A stretch of DNA of 64,000 bases, from assembly GCA_021833625.1 (NCBI GenBank), contig JAKBEU010000002.1:62001-126000 (forward strand), in the 5' to 3' direction. Numbering within the stretch: the first letter of the stretch is position 1; each line of letters starts with the position of its first letter. The DNA comes from a bacterium. GTDB lineage: Bacteria; Patescibacteriota; Microgenomatia; UBA1406; GWC2-37-13. Shown piece by piece: positions 43,589 through 51,476 of the stretch. A program made the translations under genes and the position numbers. The notes beneath the pieces were generated by a model. The model searched no databases. It was given only the letters and a program-made list of their open reading frames with translations, and was not told where the DNA came from.

Positions 43589-44272
43589 CTACCAGTAACC
43601 CATTTGTCTGAGTTTTTCCATCGACTCTTCTTTTTCTCTATCGCGTCCTGAACGTTCACCCTCCTTAGATTTTTTTGTAAACGGTTTTTCACCGATAGAA
43701 CGATACCCTTTATCGTAGAGTGATAAATAGGGGACATTAAACAACCTGATATAATCCCACACATCCTTTTCAGTAAAGTGAAGGAGAGGATGAATGCGTA
43801 TATGGTCTGGTCTTTGGGAAAAATATGTTTCATTTGCGCGGGCGGGGTGCTCATCCCGTCGTATTCCCAACATATATCCTTTTAAGCGATAGATCTTAAG
43901 TGCTTTATTTAATGAATTAATTTTCATTATTCTTGACAGTTCTTTTTTGCGTTTTTTATCCCGTGTCAAGTGGTACTCTGCAAGTTCTTTTTCGTTATGT
44001 TTTACTATTTTAAGATCAAGTCCCCATAACTTTTGGAGATGGCTGATAAAACGGTATACTTCCTTAAATTCGAGAGTAGTGTCGTTGAACATAACCTGAA
44101 AAGGAATTGCTCCGTCATACATCGTGAGAATAATGTGCATAAGGGTAGTTGTATCTTTCCCCCCTTTCCAGGCGATTGCGATATTTCCTGCTCCATACCT
44201 GGCAATTGCTCTTTTGACAATTTTTTTTGTCCGTGCTATTTTTTGGTGTATACTTTCCGTACGTTGCATCAT
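43589..44272 (-). CDS. CysD-like PP-loop protein (PAPS reductase/CysD superfamily)
   Basis: A protein of 227 residues from the ATG at 44272. AWKGGKDTTTL is a PP-loop (SGGKDS-like) ATP pyrophosphatase motif. The rest follows CysD, the catalytic part of the two-subunit ATP sulfurylase: GIRRDEHPARAN, RIHPLLHFTEKDVWDYI, GYRSIGEKPFT and the closing ERSGRDREKEES block. The C-terminal ECGIH motif of PAPS reductase (CysH) is absent, so reduction of PAPS is not supported. The GTPase partner CysN is not in the window. It faces sat-cysC tail to tail and is divergent from the hydrolase gene, with 3 bases between the starts. Confidence 0.75.
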   Translation of the reverse strand: MMQRTESIHQKIARTKKIVKRAIARYGAGNIAIAWKGGKDTTTLMHIILTMYDGAIPFQVMFNDTTLEFKEVYRFISHLQKLWGLDLKIVKHNEKELAEYHLTRDKKRKKELSRIMKINSLNKALKIYRLKGYMLGIRRDEHPARANETYFSQRPDHIRIHPLLHFTEKDVWDYIRLFNVPYLSLYDKGYRSIGEKPFTKKSKEGERSGRDREKEESMEKLRQMGYW

Positions 44273-44275
44273 TTT

Positions 44276-46405
44276 ATGTGTATTTTTTGTCAAACACCCG
44301 CAACACATGGGGCTGAAAAGATAATTTTTGCCGGTTATATTGACCCCGGTTCCGGATATATTTTCTCCTCCATTGTACCATTTATCCTTGGCATGATCGG
44401 AACAGTGGCTTTGAGCGTAGGGATATTTTTGAAAAGGACTTTCCTATCGTTGTATAAAAAAAAGATATTCTTTTTTTGTTTATTATTCTTTTTTCTTTCT
44501 GCGATAATAGTATCCATATATTATATGGGGCATAAGACTTCAAAAAAAATACCCGATGAGAAGATTGTTGTATTGGCCGTTGACGCATTGGATCCACATG
44601 TAATAGAACAGGGAATAGAAAACAACGTATTGCCCAATTTTAGGAAACTCAAAGACGAGGGTTATTTTTCACAACTTGGAACGTCCACTCCTCCTCAGTC
44701 TCCCGTTGCATGGGCAAACTTCATAGTGGGGGGGACGACAAGTAAACATGGAGTATATGATTTTATCGGGAGAGATCCCAAAGACTATCGTGTCAGTCTG
44801 AATATGTCGGACAGTGTTCCTCATAAGTGGCTGACAAAACCTTACTGGGAAGTGGCAAGTGAAAACGGGCTTTCAACAACCACACTTTTTCTTCCCGATA
44901 CTTATCCGGTTCCGAAAAAAATAGTCGGGAAAATGATCTCAGGAATGGGAACGCCGGATGTCCTTGGAACAGAGGGAACTTTTACGTTGTTTACTACGAA
45001 GGACTATCCATCAAACCCAAGTTTCAGGGGAATGCTCATACGCTTAAAACGTGAAGTGATAAATGAAACGGTTATCAAAGGGCCAAAATTCAGGTACTTT
45101 TCGGAAGTAAAAAATATGACCATTCCGCTTGAGGTAAAGGTGGTAAATGATAATGAGGTGCGGCTTAATTTTCAAAATAATGTATTTACTCTTAAAAAAA
45201 ATGAATTCTCTGACTGGAAAAAATTCGTATTTGACGTAGATATATTTACTCACATAAACGGGGTGGGGAAGTTTTATTTAAAAAGCGTAACTCCGGAACT
45301 TGAGCTGTATCTGAGTCCTATAAACTTTGATCCAGAGAATCCGGTTTATCCCATTTCTTATCCCAAAGATTATGCAAAAGATACGGCAAAAAAAATGGGA
45401 TTATTTCATACACAGGGATTGCCTATTGACTCATGGGCACTTGAAGAAGGAGTACTTGATGACAAAGCTTTTTTGAGTCAGGCGAGTGAGATCCTAAACG
45501 AGCGGGAAAAAATATATCTTTCTGAACTGGCAAACATGAAGAAGGGCGTCCTTATTGCTTATTTCGGTTCTGTTGATACCGTTCAACATATGTTTTGGAG
45601 TGATGAAGAGGGTGGAAAGTATTCTCCTGTCGTCATGGATTATTACGAGAAAATTGACCGGATAATAGGGGAGACAATTGAAAAAATAGACAAAAAAACA
45701 ACACTCGTCGTCCTATCAGATCACGGGTTCGGCTCATTTAATTTTGAGATTAATTTGAACAATTGGCTGAACGATAATAAATATCAGAGTATAGCGGACA
45801 ACAAAAAAGCATCCCTGGGGACACTTGATCATATTGATTGGAGTAAAACGAGGGCATATTCTATCGGATATAACGGTATTTATTTAAATCTTAAAGGAAG
45901 AGAGGGAAAGGGGATTGTGGACAAAAAAGATTACGACTTATTACTTAAGGAATTATCAAAAAAATTGTTGGAGTTTAAAAATCCGTACAATAATGCTCCC
46001 ATCATTAAAAAAGTGTATACAAAAAAAGATTTGGGCATTCCGGACTCTGATGTAAATTCTCCTGATCTAGTCATAGGATTTTACAAAGGAGCACGTTCTT
46101 CGTGGGATAATGCGGTTGGGCAATTGAGCGCTGCTGCCATATCACCCCGGAAAGGAAAGTGGAAAGGGGATCATCTGTTTGATCCGTCAGAAGTCCCCGG
46201 AGTCCTTTTAATGAATAAAAAGTCGGAAGTACAAAATCCAAAAATCAGCGACGTGATGCCGTCAATTTTGGGAAAATTCAATATTACCATGAACGGCGGA
46301 GACGATAAAAATATTTTTAACACCTTCAATCAACAGAAAGAATCAGAACACGATCAGAAAGACAATACAAATCCCGACACTTTAATGAGTCTTCCCTACA
46401 GATGA
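44276..46405 (+). CDS. Membrane-anchored alkaline-phosphatase-superfamily hydrolase
   Basis: A protein of 709 residues from the ATG at 44276; a TATACT box lies 21 nt before it. The N-terminal AGYIDPGSGYIF and two hydrophobic segments (about residues 30-55 and 65-85) form the membrane part. From about residue 98 comes the alkaline-phosphatase-like fold: VLAVDALDPH (metal Asp), TPPQSPVAWANF with a Ser in the place of the nucleophile, LSDHGFGSF (metal Asp-His) and KGDHLFDP. The group includes type I phosphodiesterases, nucleotide pyrophosphatases and some sulfatases. Next to PAPS-making genes it may handle phosphodiester, PAP or sulfate esters at the cell surface; this is inference. Confidence 0.82.
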   Translation: MCIFCQTPATHGAEKIIFAGYIDPGSGYIFSSIVPFILGMIGTVALSVGIFLKRTFLSLYKKKIFFFCLLFFFLSAIIVSIYYMGHKTSKKIPDEKIVVLAVDALDPHVIEQGIENNVLPNFRKLKDEGYFSQLGTSTPPQSPVAWANFIVGGTTSKHGVYDFIGRDPKDYRVSLNMSDSVPHKWLTKPYWEVASENGLSTTTLFLPDTYPVPKKIVGKMISGMGTPDVLGTEGTFTLFTTKDYPSNPSFRGMLIRLKREVINETVIKGPKFRYFSEVKNMTIPLEVKVVNDNEVRLNFQNNVFTLKKNEFSDWKKFVFDVDIFTHINGVGKFYLKSVTPELELYLSPINFDPENPVYPISYPKDYAKDTAKKMGLFHTQGLPIDSWALEEGVLDDKAFLSQASEILNEREKIYLSELANMKKGVLIAYFGSVDTVQHMFWSDEEGGKYSPVVMDYYEKIDRIIGETIEKIDKKTTLVVLSDHGFGSFNFEINLNNWLNDNKYQSIADNKKASLGTLDHIDWSKTRAYSIGYNGIYLNLKGREGKGIVDKKDYDLLLKELSKKLLEFKNPYNNAPIIKKVYTKKDLGIPDSDVNSPDLVIGFYKGARSSWDNAVGQLSAAAISPRKGKWKGDHLFDPSEVPGVLLMNKKSEVQNPKISDVMPSILGKFNITMNGGDDKNIFNTFNQQKESEHDQKDNTNPDTLMSLPYR

Positions 46406-46416
46406 GGCGAGTTTTT

Positions 46417-46983
46417 TTATTTAAGCGGAACGGCGATTTCCCTCAACGGTTTTCTGAGGGACACTTCTTCGTTTTCCGCTTCACTTGTCGGTTCGCCGAC
46501 CGCTATCATGCACTCTATAGAGAAATCGTCGCCCAGTTTTAGGTATTCTTTTGCTTTTGCATAGTCAAATCCGCTCATGCCATGGACAACTAAATTTCTT
46601 TTTGTTCCCTCAATCGCAAAGGCTTCCCATGCGGCGCCCGTATCAAAAGAATGGGTCTTGTCCAGTTTTCCGTTATGCTCAAAACTTATTTTCGAAACCA
46701 ATAGAATGAGAAACGAAGCATTTTTACACCAGGACTGATTGGAGGGAGTCAGCAGATTGAACAGTTCGACAAAACTTTTGCTGTCTTTCTTGGAATAATA
46801 AAACTGTTCCGGCTGGGCATTAAAAGCAGAAGGAGCATACTTGGCTGCTTCAAAAAGTGGAGTCAGTACGTCTTCCGGAAGCGAGGCTCCGCTCATACTT
46901 CGAGGAGACCAGCGATAGATGATTGAATCCAGAACTCCTTCCGGGTTTTTTCTTACATTTTTTGCCGTATCTTGAATGGTCAT
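46417..46983 (-). CDS. Nitroreductase family protein
   Basis: A protein of 188 residues from the ATG at 46983; the frame is open further but the upstream residues are unlike the family and overlap the divergent gene. IIYRWSPRSMSG is the FMN-binding entry motif, AKYAPSAFNAQPEQFYY the second, and GAAWEAFAIEGTKRNLVVHGMSGF the central helix with the cofactor contacts. Nitroreductases are FMN-dependent NAD(P)H oxidoreductases acting on nitro compounds, quinones or flavins. Length is slightly short compared with 200-220. It is divergent from the dioxygenase gene. Substrate unknown. Confidence 0.88.
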   Translation of the reverse strand: MTIQDTAKNVRKNPEGVLDSIIYRWSPRSMSGASLPEDVLTPLFEAAKYAPSAFNAQPEQFYYSKKDSKSFVELFNLLTPSNQSWCKNASFLILLVSKISFEHNGKLDKTHSFDTGAAWEAFAIEGTKRNLVVHGMSGFDYAKAKEYLKLGDDFSIECMIAVGEPTSEAENEEVSLRKPLREIAVPLK

Positions 46984-47050
46984 ATTATTTTTAGTTGGTA
47001 AATGGGATAATTGTACTCGTATCAGGAAGTTAATAACAGAGAGAAACAAT

Positions 47051-47845
47051 ATGAATAAAAACGGGATGCGCACGCCCTTATTGTTTGTCGGACACGGAAA
47101 CCCCATGAACGCCATTTCCGACAATATTTATTCCCGCATGTGGGAAAAGATAGGAAAAAGCTTAGCCCCTCCAAAGGCAATCGTATGTTTCAGCGCCCAC
47201 TGGCTAACCTCTGGGAGCTTCGTAACCTGTAAGTCTAATCCTGAGATAATCTATGACTTCTACGGATTTCCGGAAGAATTATATAACGTGAAATATCCGG
47301 TGGCGGGAGATGAGCATCTCGCAAAAACGATTTCGCAAACGGAAAAAACAATTCGCTTGGATACAAAATGGGGGATAGACCACGGGACGTGGTCCGTATT
47401 AAAAAGGATGTTCCCGAAGGCCAATATTCCTGTGCTTCAGATAAGCGTTGACTATTCGGCGCCTCCCGAAATTCAATTTGAACTTATAAAAAAATTAAAA
47501 GGCATGCGCGAAGAGGGAATCTTATTTATCGGAAGCGGAAACATCGTTCATAATCTGCCCCTTGCCGCAATGAATTCCAAGCCGTATGATTGGGCGATTG
47601 AGTTTGAAGAAATATGTAGAAAATTGATTGAAAAAAAAGACTTTGCTTCACTCATTCACTACGAACAATTGGGAGCGTCTTCCCGACTGGCTGTTCCCAC
47701 GGATGATCATTACCGCCCCATGCTCAATACTCTTGCCCTTGCCTATGAAGATGAGGAGCCGTCTTTTTTCAATAGAGGGATTGATCTTGGAAGTGTAAGC
47801 ATGTTGTCTTTCATTATGCAAACCCCGGGAAATAATCCGTTTTGA
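47051..47845 (+). CDS. LigB-type extradiol dioxygenase (YgiD-like)
   Basis: A protein of 264 residues from the ATG at 47051, which has a GAGAG ribosome-site-like sequence before it. Residues matching the class III extradiol dioxygenase (YgiD, DODA) group are visible: FVGHGNPMNAI, CFSAHWLTSGSF, DFYGFPEELY, GIDHGTWSVLKRMFP, IGSGNIVHNL and TDDHYRPML. The His residues in HGN, AHW and HGTW are the expected zinc or iron ligands. YgiD opens the ring of DOPA-type catechols. Its 3' end overlaps the end of the convergent flavin operon gene by 32 bases. Physiological substrate here is unknown. Confidence 0.9.
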   Translation: MNKNGMRTPLLFVGHGNPMNAISDNIYSRMWEKIGKSLAPPKAIVCFSAHWLTSGSFVTCKSNPEIIYDFYGFPEELYNVKYPVAGDEHLAKTISQTEKTIRLDTKWGIDHGTWSVLKRMFPKANIPVLQISVDYSAPPEIQFELIKKLKGMREEGILFIGSGNIVHNLPLAAMNSKPYDWAIEFEEICRKLIEKKDFASLIHYEQLGASSRLAVPTDDHYRPMLNTLALAYEDEEPSFFNRGIDLGSVSMLSFIMQTPGNNPF

Positions 47846-49331
47846 TTTTATTTGTCAGAATTCCCATTTCTTGCAAAGTTGTTGCATTTGCAGTGACCAT
47901 TGCGTGCGGTCCGGACAAATAGTAGGTTCTCTCATTATAATCGGGCACTTCCTCCTGGATCATGTGGGCATCTATTCTCCCCACTTTTCCTTTCCACTCC
48001 TTCGGTACGGTATTTTTATCAGTAAGCGTGTAAACGGTTTTTATTCCCAAGTCCTTTTGTGCCTCGTCAAAGATTTCCCGATATGCGATTTCACTTGCCA
48101 TTTTATTTGCATAAAAAACGGTTATCGGACGCGGTTGGTTTGTATCGATAAGGTATTTAATCATGCTGCGAAATGGAGTAATTCCGATTCCTCCTGCGAT
48201 AAGAACACATTTTTCCTGCGGATTCTTGGGAAGAGTGAATTCTCCGGATAGCTGTGCTCCGACAAGGGGAGTGTTGGCGTCAAGGGAGAAGAGAGTTTTT
48301 TTAAAACTGCTTCCCTGGGGATAAAATTTAATACCCAAATGGAGAGTGTCTTCTGTGGGCGAGGAGGCAATAGTAAAATATCTTCTGTTTCCTCTCGCGT
48401 CAGGATTTTTATGAGGAAGAGTCCACTCCATATATTGTCCGGGAACGAATGACAATTTTTTTCCAAGAAAAAATTGATAATCAAAAATATCTGTTCCGTA
48501 CGGTATTTTTTCCTTCAAACGAAGCAATAATTTATACTTCGGACTGACTATATAAGAAAATATATTTCCGATTGAAAGGGCAATTTCGGGGGTGCCATAC
48601 ACTCCCGCTATCCGAAGCTGAGGGGCGGACAAAAAACCGACAAGTACTCCATACAGTATCTGCTTTTTTTTTGTCGGAGGAGTTGTCAATGGTTCGGTAA
48701 GCATGACAAAGCTGAGGAAAAGCAACGAAGAATTTAAAACAATATTCGTTACCGTTTTAAACACGTCTCCTCCCGATAGAATGGCAAAAAGAACAGACGT
48801 TGCAAGGGAGGCAATGATAAAACTGTAAAGAAGATCTGCCCTTTTTATTTTTCTTACGATAAGAATTCCGCCAACGAGTACGAACGGGGCGAGTGAAGTC
48901 GTGCCGACCCACCAACTTGCAGCTCCATTAATTCCTATCGCGGTAAGTACAACCGCAATTGCCACGGGATTGAAAACATGCTTTTTATGTATGGCAAGAA
49001 TATATTTTGTAGACATGGCAAGAACTCCGGCCCAAAAGAGGAGCCACACGTCCTGAAATGAGGCAATGGGAGTTATGATGAGAGCAAGGATAAGTGCGGA
49101 TATATATGCCGATTCATTATTGGTAGGGGCATGAAACGCAGCGGAAAAAAACTCATTAGTCGCAAGACAAACAACGGTTAAAAATCCGACTGAGACAATA
49201 AGAGAAAACGGACTAAAGGGAAGAACATGCAGTGCACTCAAAACAACCGAGGCGATAAGAAGTCCAATGAGATAATACAGCATCAACCGATACATAGTGA
49301 TTGAGTCGAGAAATCTGTCGATAAAGCTCAT
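47814..49331 (-). CDS. NqrB/RnfD-like membrane domain fused to a ferredoxin:NAD(P)H reductase domain
   Basis: A protein of 505 residues in two parts. Residues 1 to about 265 hold about eight or nine helices resembling the NqrB/RnfD family, with MLTEPLTTPPTKKKQ in the place of the family's DP/EP loop. Residues about 275-505 are a ferredoxin-NADP reductase-like module: RYFTIASSP (FAD), GGIGITPFRSM (NAD(P)H) and YYLSGPHAM near the end. It would take electrons from NAD(P)H in the cytoplasm and pass them through the membrane. It is the third gene of the operon apbE - FMN-binding protein - this gene, overlapping its neighbour by four bases. Confidence 0.88.
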   Translation of the reverse strand: MSFIDRFLDSITMYRLMLYYLIGLLIASVVLSALHVLPFSPFSLIVSVGFLTVVCLATNEFFSAAFHAPTNNESAYISALILALIITPIASFQDVWLLFWAGVLAMSTKYILAIHKKHVFNPVAIAVVLTAIGINGAASWWVGTTSLAPFVLVGGILIVRKIKRADLLYSFIIASLATSVLFAILSGGDVFKTVTNIVLNSSLLFLSFVMLTEPLTTPPTKKKQILYGVLVGFLSAPQLRIAGVYGTPEIALSIGNIFSYIVSPKYKLLLRLKEKIPYGTDIFDYQFFLGKKLSFVPGQYMEWTLPHKNPDARGNRRYFTIASSPTEDTLHLGIKFYPQGSSFKKTLFSLDANTPLVGAQLSGEFTLPKNPQEKCVLIAGGIGITPFRSMIKYLIDTNQPRPITVFYANKMASEIAYREIFDEAQKDLGIKTVYTLTDKNTVPKEWKGKVGRIDAHMIQEEVPDYNERTYYLSGPHAMVTANATTLQEMGILTNKIKTDYFPGFA

Positions 49332-49834
49332 AGTGAATTTTTAGCTTTAATTAACGTCGATTGTAACGACTGAACAAATGCTTGGCTTGAATCGGTTGCG
49401 CCGGAAACGACGTCAACCTGTGCACTTTGCGCTTGGATTGCCTCTGATTTCAAAATGGGCATGGCATCCTGGTTTATTCGTATCGAATGAGTTCTGTCAT
49501 TTGGATATTGGAGAAACTGAATATCCGCAATTTTCCCTCCCTGTATCACCGTTTGTACTTGAATATTTCCATACAATGCATCAATGACGTCTCCCGTATA
49601 CGATCCGTCTTTAAATGCTGCGCTTGGAGCAGTATTTGGAACGGATGTCAGACTTTGGGAAGGAGTAAGAGGAGGGGGAGAACTTTGTGAGGGGACTGAA
49701 CTTGGAGAGGTGGGAACAGGCGAAGAAGGACTTCCGGTTTGATTTATTATCGGCAGTTGGCCCAGAAATCTGTAATAAAGTGAAAAGAGGACAAATGAAC
49801 CGATAACAGCACCTGACAATAGAAAACGCTTCAT
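49328..49834 (-). CDS. Exported FMN-binding protein (flavinylation target)
   Basis: A protein of 168 residues. An N-terminal membrane anchor (about residues 4-24) leads into a Ser/Pro-rich linker of about 35 residues and an FMN_bind domain from about residue 75: FKDGSYTGDVIDALYG, GGKIADIQFLQYP and near the end VVSGATDSSQAF. The Thr in SGAT is the residue to which ApbE joins FMN through phosphate in RnfG/NqrC-type proteins. It overlaps apbE and the NqrB/RnfD-like gene by four bases each. It should be held at the outer face and take electrons from the membrane partner. Confidence 0.92.
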   Translation of the reverse strand: MKRFLLSGAVIGSFVLFSLYYRFLGQLPIINQTGSPSSPVPTSPSSVPSQSSPPPLTPSQSLTSVPNTAPSAAFKDGSYTGDVIDALYGNIQVQTVIQGGKIADIQFLQYPNDRTHSIRINQDAMPILKSEAIQAQSAQVDVVSGATDSSQAFVQSLQSTLIKAKNSL

Positions 49835-50610
49835 AGACTTGATTGAATAAATGAATCAATAATTCCGTTCGTTTGAGTGTATTTTGCAAAACCGCTTGTA
49901 TATGTTGCGGTTCCATTTTTATCGATAAGATATCCTTCAAGCCCGGCCATCTTTTCTATAAAATATATCCCGTTTTTTCCCATCGCAAACGCAGCGGTTG
50001 CAAACCGGTCTGCTTCGTACACATTCGGCCCTATTACTGTCATACTAATGGTTTCGTCAAGCAATTGGTTGGGGGAAAGCGGATTGTAGATATGATTTCC
50101 CCGAATATATGTTCCTGAAGTTGCAACGGCACAATCGGTAAGATTAAGTATTTTTATATTCTCAAAACGGTTGAAGGGGTTCCGGATTCCGACGGTCCAT
50201 TTTTTCCGTTGAAAGGTTAATCCTCTTACTTCAATATCTCCCCCCGCATCAATAATATAGTTGTCACATCCTCTCTTTTGTAACATATCAGACGCCTTTT
50301 TTATAGCCCATCCTTTGACAAGACCGAGGGGGTCAATAAAGTCACCTCTTTTATGATTGAAGTATCCAGACGACTCCTTTTTTGTGATTTCACAAAGGGA
50401 GATAACGTCATTCATTTCGTGACTCCATTCGTTTCTTTTTACTTCGCCGCGATTTATCCGACTGATCTCACTGTTCTCTTTAAAAATATTAAATAATGAG
50501 TCTACATGTAAGAAGTAATCAAATATACTGTCGATTACCGATTTATCTGTAGCAACACCCGCGATATTGATTGTTATGGGCATGTCCCACATGAGTCTTG
50601 TTTCTTTCAT
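49831..50610 (-). CDS. apbE: FAD:protein FMN transferase ApbE
   Basis: A protein of 259 residues from the ATG at 50610; a CATAAT box ends 9 nt before it, while an ATG at 50619 touches the box. ApbE features: the N-terminal domain, GDFIDPLGLVKGWAIKKASD, YIIDAGGDIEVRG, VGIRNPF and the Mg-binding EADRFATAAFAMG near the end. It joins FMN to Thr of target proteins, using FAD. No signal peptide is obvious, so it may act in the cytoplasm or be anchored otherwise. The target gene follows with a four-base overlap, so it probably modifies that protein. Confidence 0.94.
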   Translation of the reverse strand: MKETRLMWDMPITINIAGVATDKSVIDSIFDYFLHVDSLFNIFKENSEISRINRGEVKRNEWSHEMNDVISLCEITKKESSGYFNHKRGDFIDPLGLVKGWAIKKASDMLQKRGCDNYIIDAGGDIEVRGLTFQRKKWTVGIRNPFNRFENIKILNLTDCAVATSGTYIRGNHIYNPLSPNQLLDETISMTVIGPNVYEADRFATAAFAMGKNGIYFIEKMAGLEGYLIDKNGTATYTSGFAKYTQTNGIIDSFIQSSL

Positions 50611-50719
50611 ACTGCCCATATTATGATTACTAGCTGAAAATAAGCTTAATAAATAGGGGAAGAAAAGGCGCCTTGTCTGACTTCAGGAATCTTTCAGAAT
50701 ACTATTATATCCTTCTTCT

Positions 50720-50750
50720 CCCCAATAATAATTTTTATAAATTAATGGGG
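50720..50750 (+). promoter_or_regulatory. Leader hairpin covering a ribosome-binding site
   Basis: CCCCA (50720-50724) pairs with TGGGG (50746-50750); after one mismatch TAAT pairs with ATTA around an 11-nt A/T-rich loop. The GGGG strand is the likely Shine-Dalgarno of the gene starting at 50760. A candidate -10 (TACTAT, about 50700) lies before it, so the hairpin would be in the leader. Confidence 0.35.
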
Positions 50751-50759
50751 AAAAATACT

Positions 50760-51311
50760 ATGATGAATAAAAAAAGTTCTCTAACTATTCTTGCAGTGAT
50801 GGTGATTACCGGGTCGTTGTTTATGTCTAAGCCTGCGTATGCAGCAAACGGTTTTTTTGGAGGAAGCAATTTCTTTACCGGTCTTGTTGAGTTTATCTCC
50901 CAAAAGTTTGGGTTAGATAAAACAAAGGTACAGAGCGTTCTTCAAGATTATCAAAAACAAAAAATGGCAACGATTATACCGCGACCAACAATGACTCCTC
51001 AGCAACAGGAAGACGCCGAGAAGAAAAGATTTGACGTTCTTGTTACCCAAGGGAAAATAACAAACGCGCAGGAAACTGCAATAATTGCCGAACTTGCGGC
51101 GTTAAGGGCGAAGTATCCTTTTGATCAAAATACAACACCCGATAAAAGAAAGACACAGATGCAGGATATACAAAAGGAATTGCAGGCATGGGCTCACGCT
51201 CAAAATATTCCCTTAGGATATATTATGCGTGTAAGAGGCGGTTTTGGAGAAGAAATCGGCAACGGAGGAGTTCGAAAGGGGCGCGATTTTCAAACCGGCC
51301 TTCACCCCTGA
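50760..51311 (+). CDS. Secreted protein of unknown function
   Basis: A protein of 183 residues starting at ATG 50760 (or 50763). The N-terminus is a signal peptide: Met-Asn-Lys-Lys, a hydrophobic core of about 18 residues, and a likely cleavage after AYA. The mature part has an aromatic start (NGFFGGSNFFTGLVEFISQKFGL), a helix with many Gln and Lys, a segment ITNAQETAIIAELAALR and a Gly-rich end. The helix-turn pattern of 'GKITNAQ... ' resembles DUF2680-type exported proteins, which are also unexplained. It is divergent from the flavin operon and closed by its own terminator. Confidence 0.7.
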   Translation: MMNKKSSLTILAVMVITGSLFMSKPAYAANGFFGGSNFFTGLVEFISQKFGLDKTKVQSVLQDYQKQKMATIIPRPTMTPQQQEDAEKKRFDVLVTQGKITNAQETAIIAELAALRAKYPFDQNTTPDKRKTQMQDIQKELQAWAHAQNIPLGYIMRVRGGFGEEIGNGGVRKGRDFQTGLHP

Positions 51312-51346
51312 TAAATGACAAAATGTGCGTTTGTCGTTCATAAAAA

Positions 51347-51376
51347 GCGCCTAGAGGGAGACCTCGGGCGTTTTTT
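51347..51376 (+). terminator. Intrinsic terminator
   Basis: A stem built from CGCCT/GGGCG and GAGG/CCTC with one bulged A, loop GAGA, is followed by six T. It ends the transcript of the secreted protein 35 bases after its stop codon. Confidence 0.85.
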
Positions 51377-51476
51377 AATTCCCACGTGTATCCAGTTATT
51401 CACTTATCTGTCGTAAAGAAATATAAAATGATATGATTCAAAGGTGAATGTTTAAAAAAATTATCTTTTCCTTCTT

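Noticed and set aside
43589-44272. Annotation as PAPS reductase (CysH)
   Set aside because: The C-terminal ECGIH-type Cys motif is absent and the end of the protein follows CysD instead.
44033-44275. N-terminal extension of the hydrolase gene back to 44033
   Set aside because: It would lie fully antisense to the CysD-like gene and its residues do not look like a signal or membrane segment; a promoter-like box stands before 44276.
44282-44307. TTGACA-like hexamer on the minus strand before the CysD-like gene
   Set aside because: No -10 box lies at the right distance; a box 17 bases on would fall inside the coding region.
46984-47124. N-terminal extension of the nitroreductase
   Set aside because: The added residues overlap the divergent dioxygenase gene and are unlike the family; the domain starts normally at the ATG at 46983.
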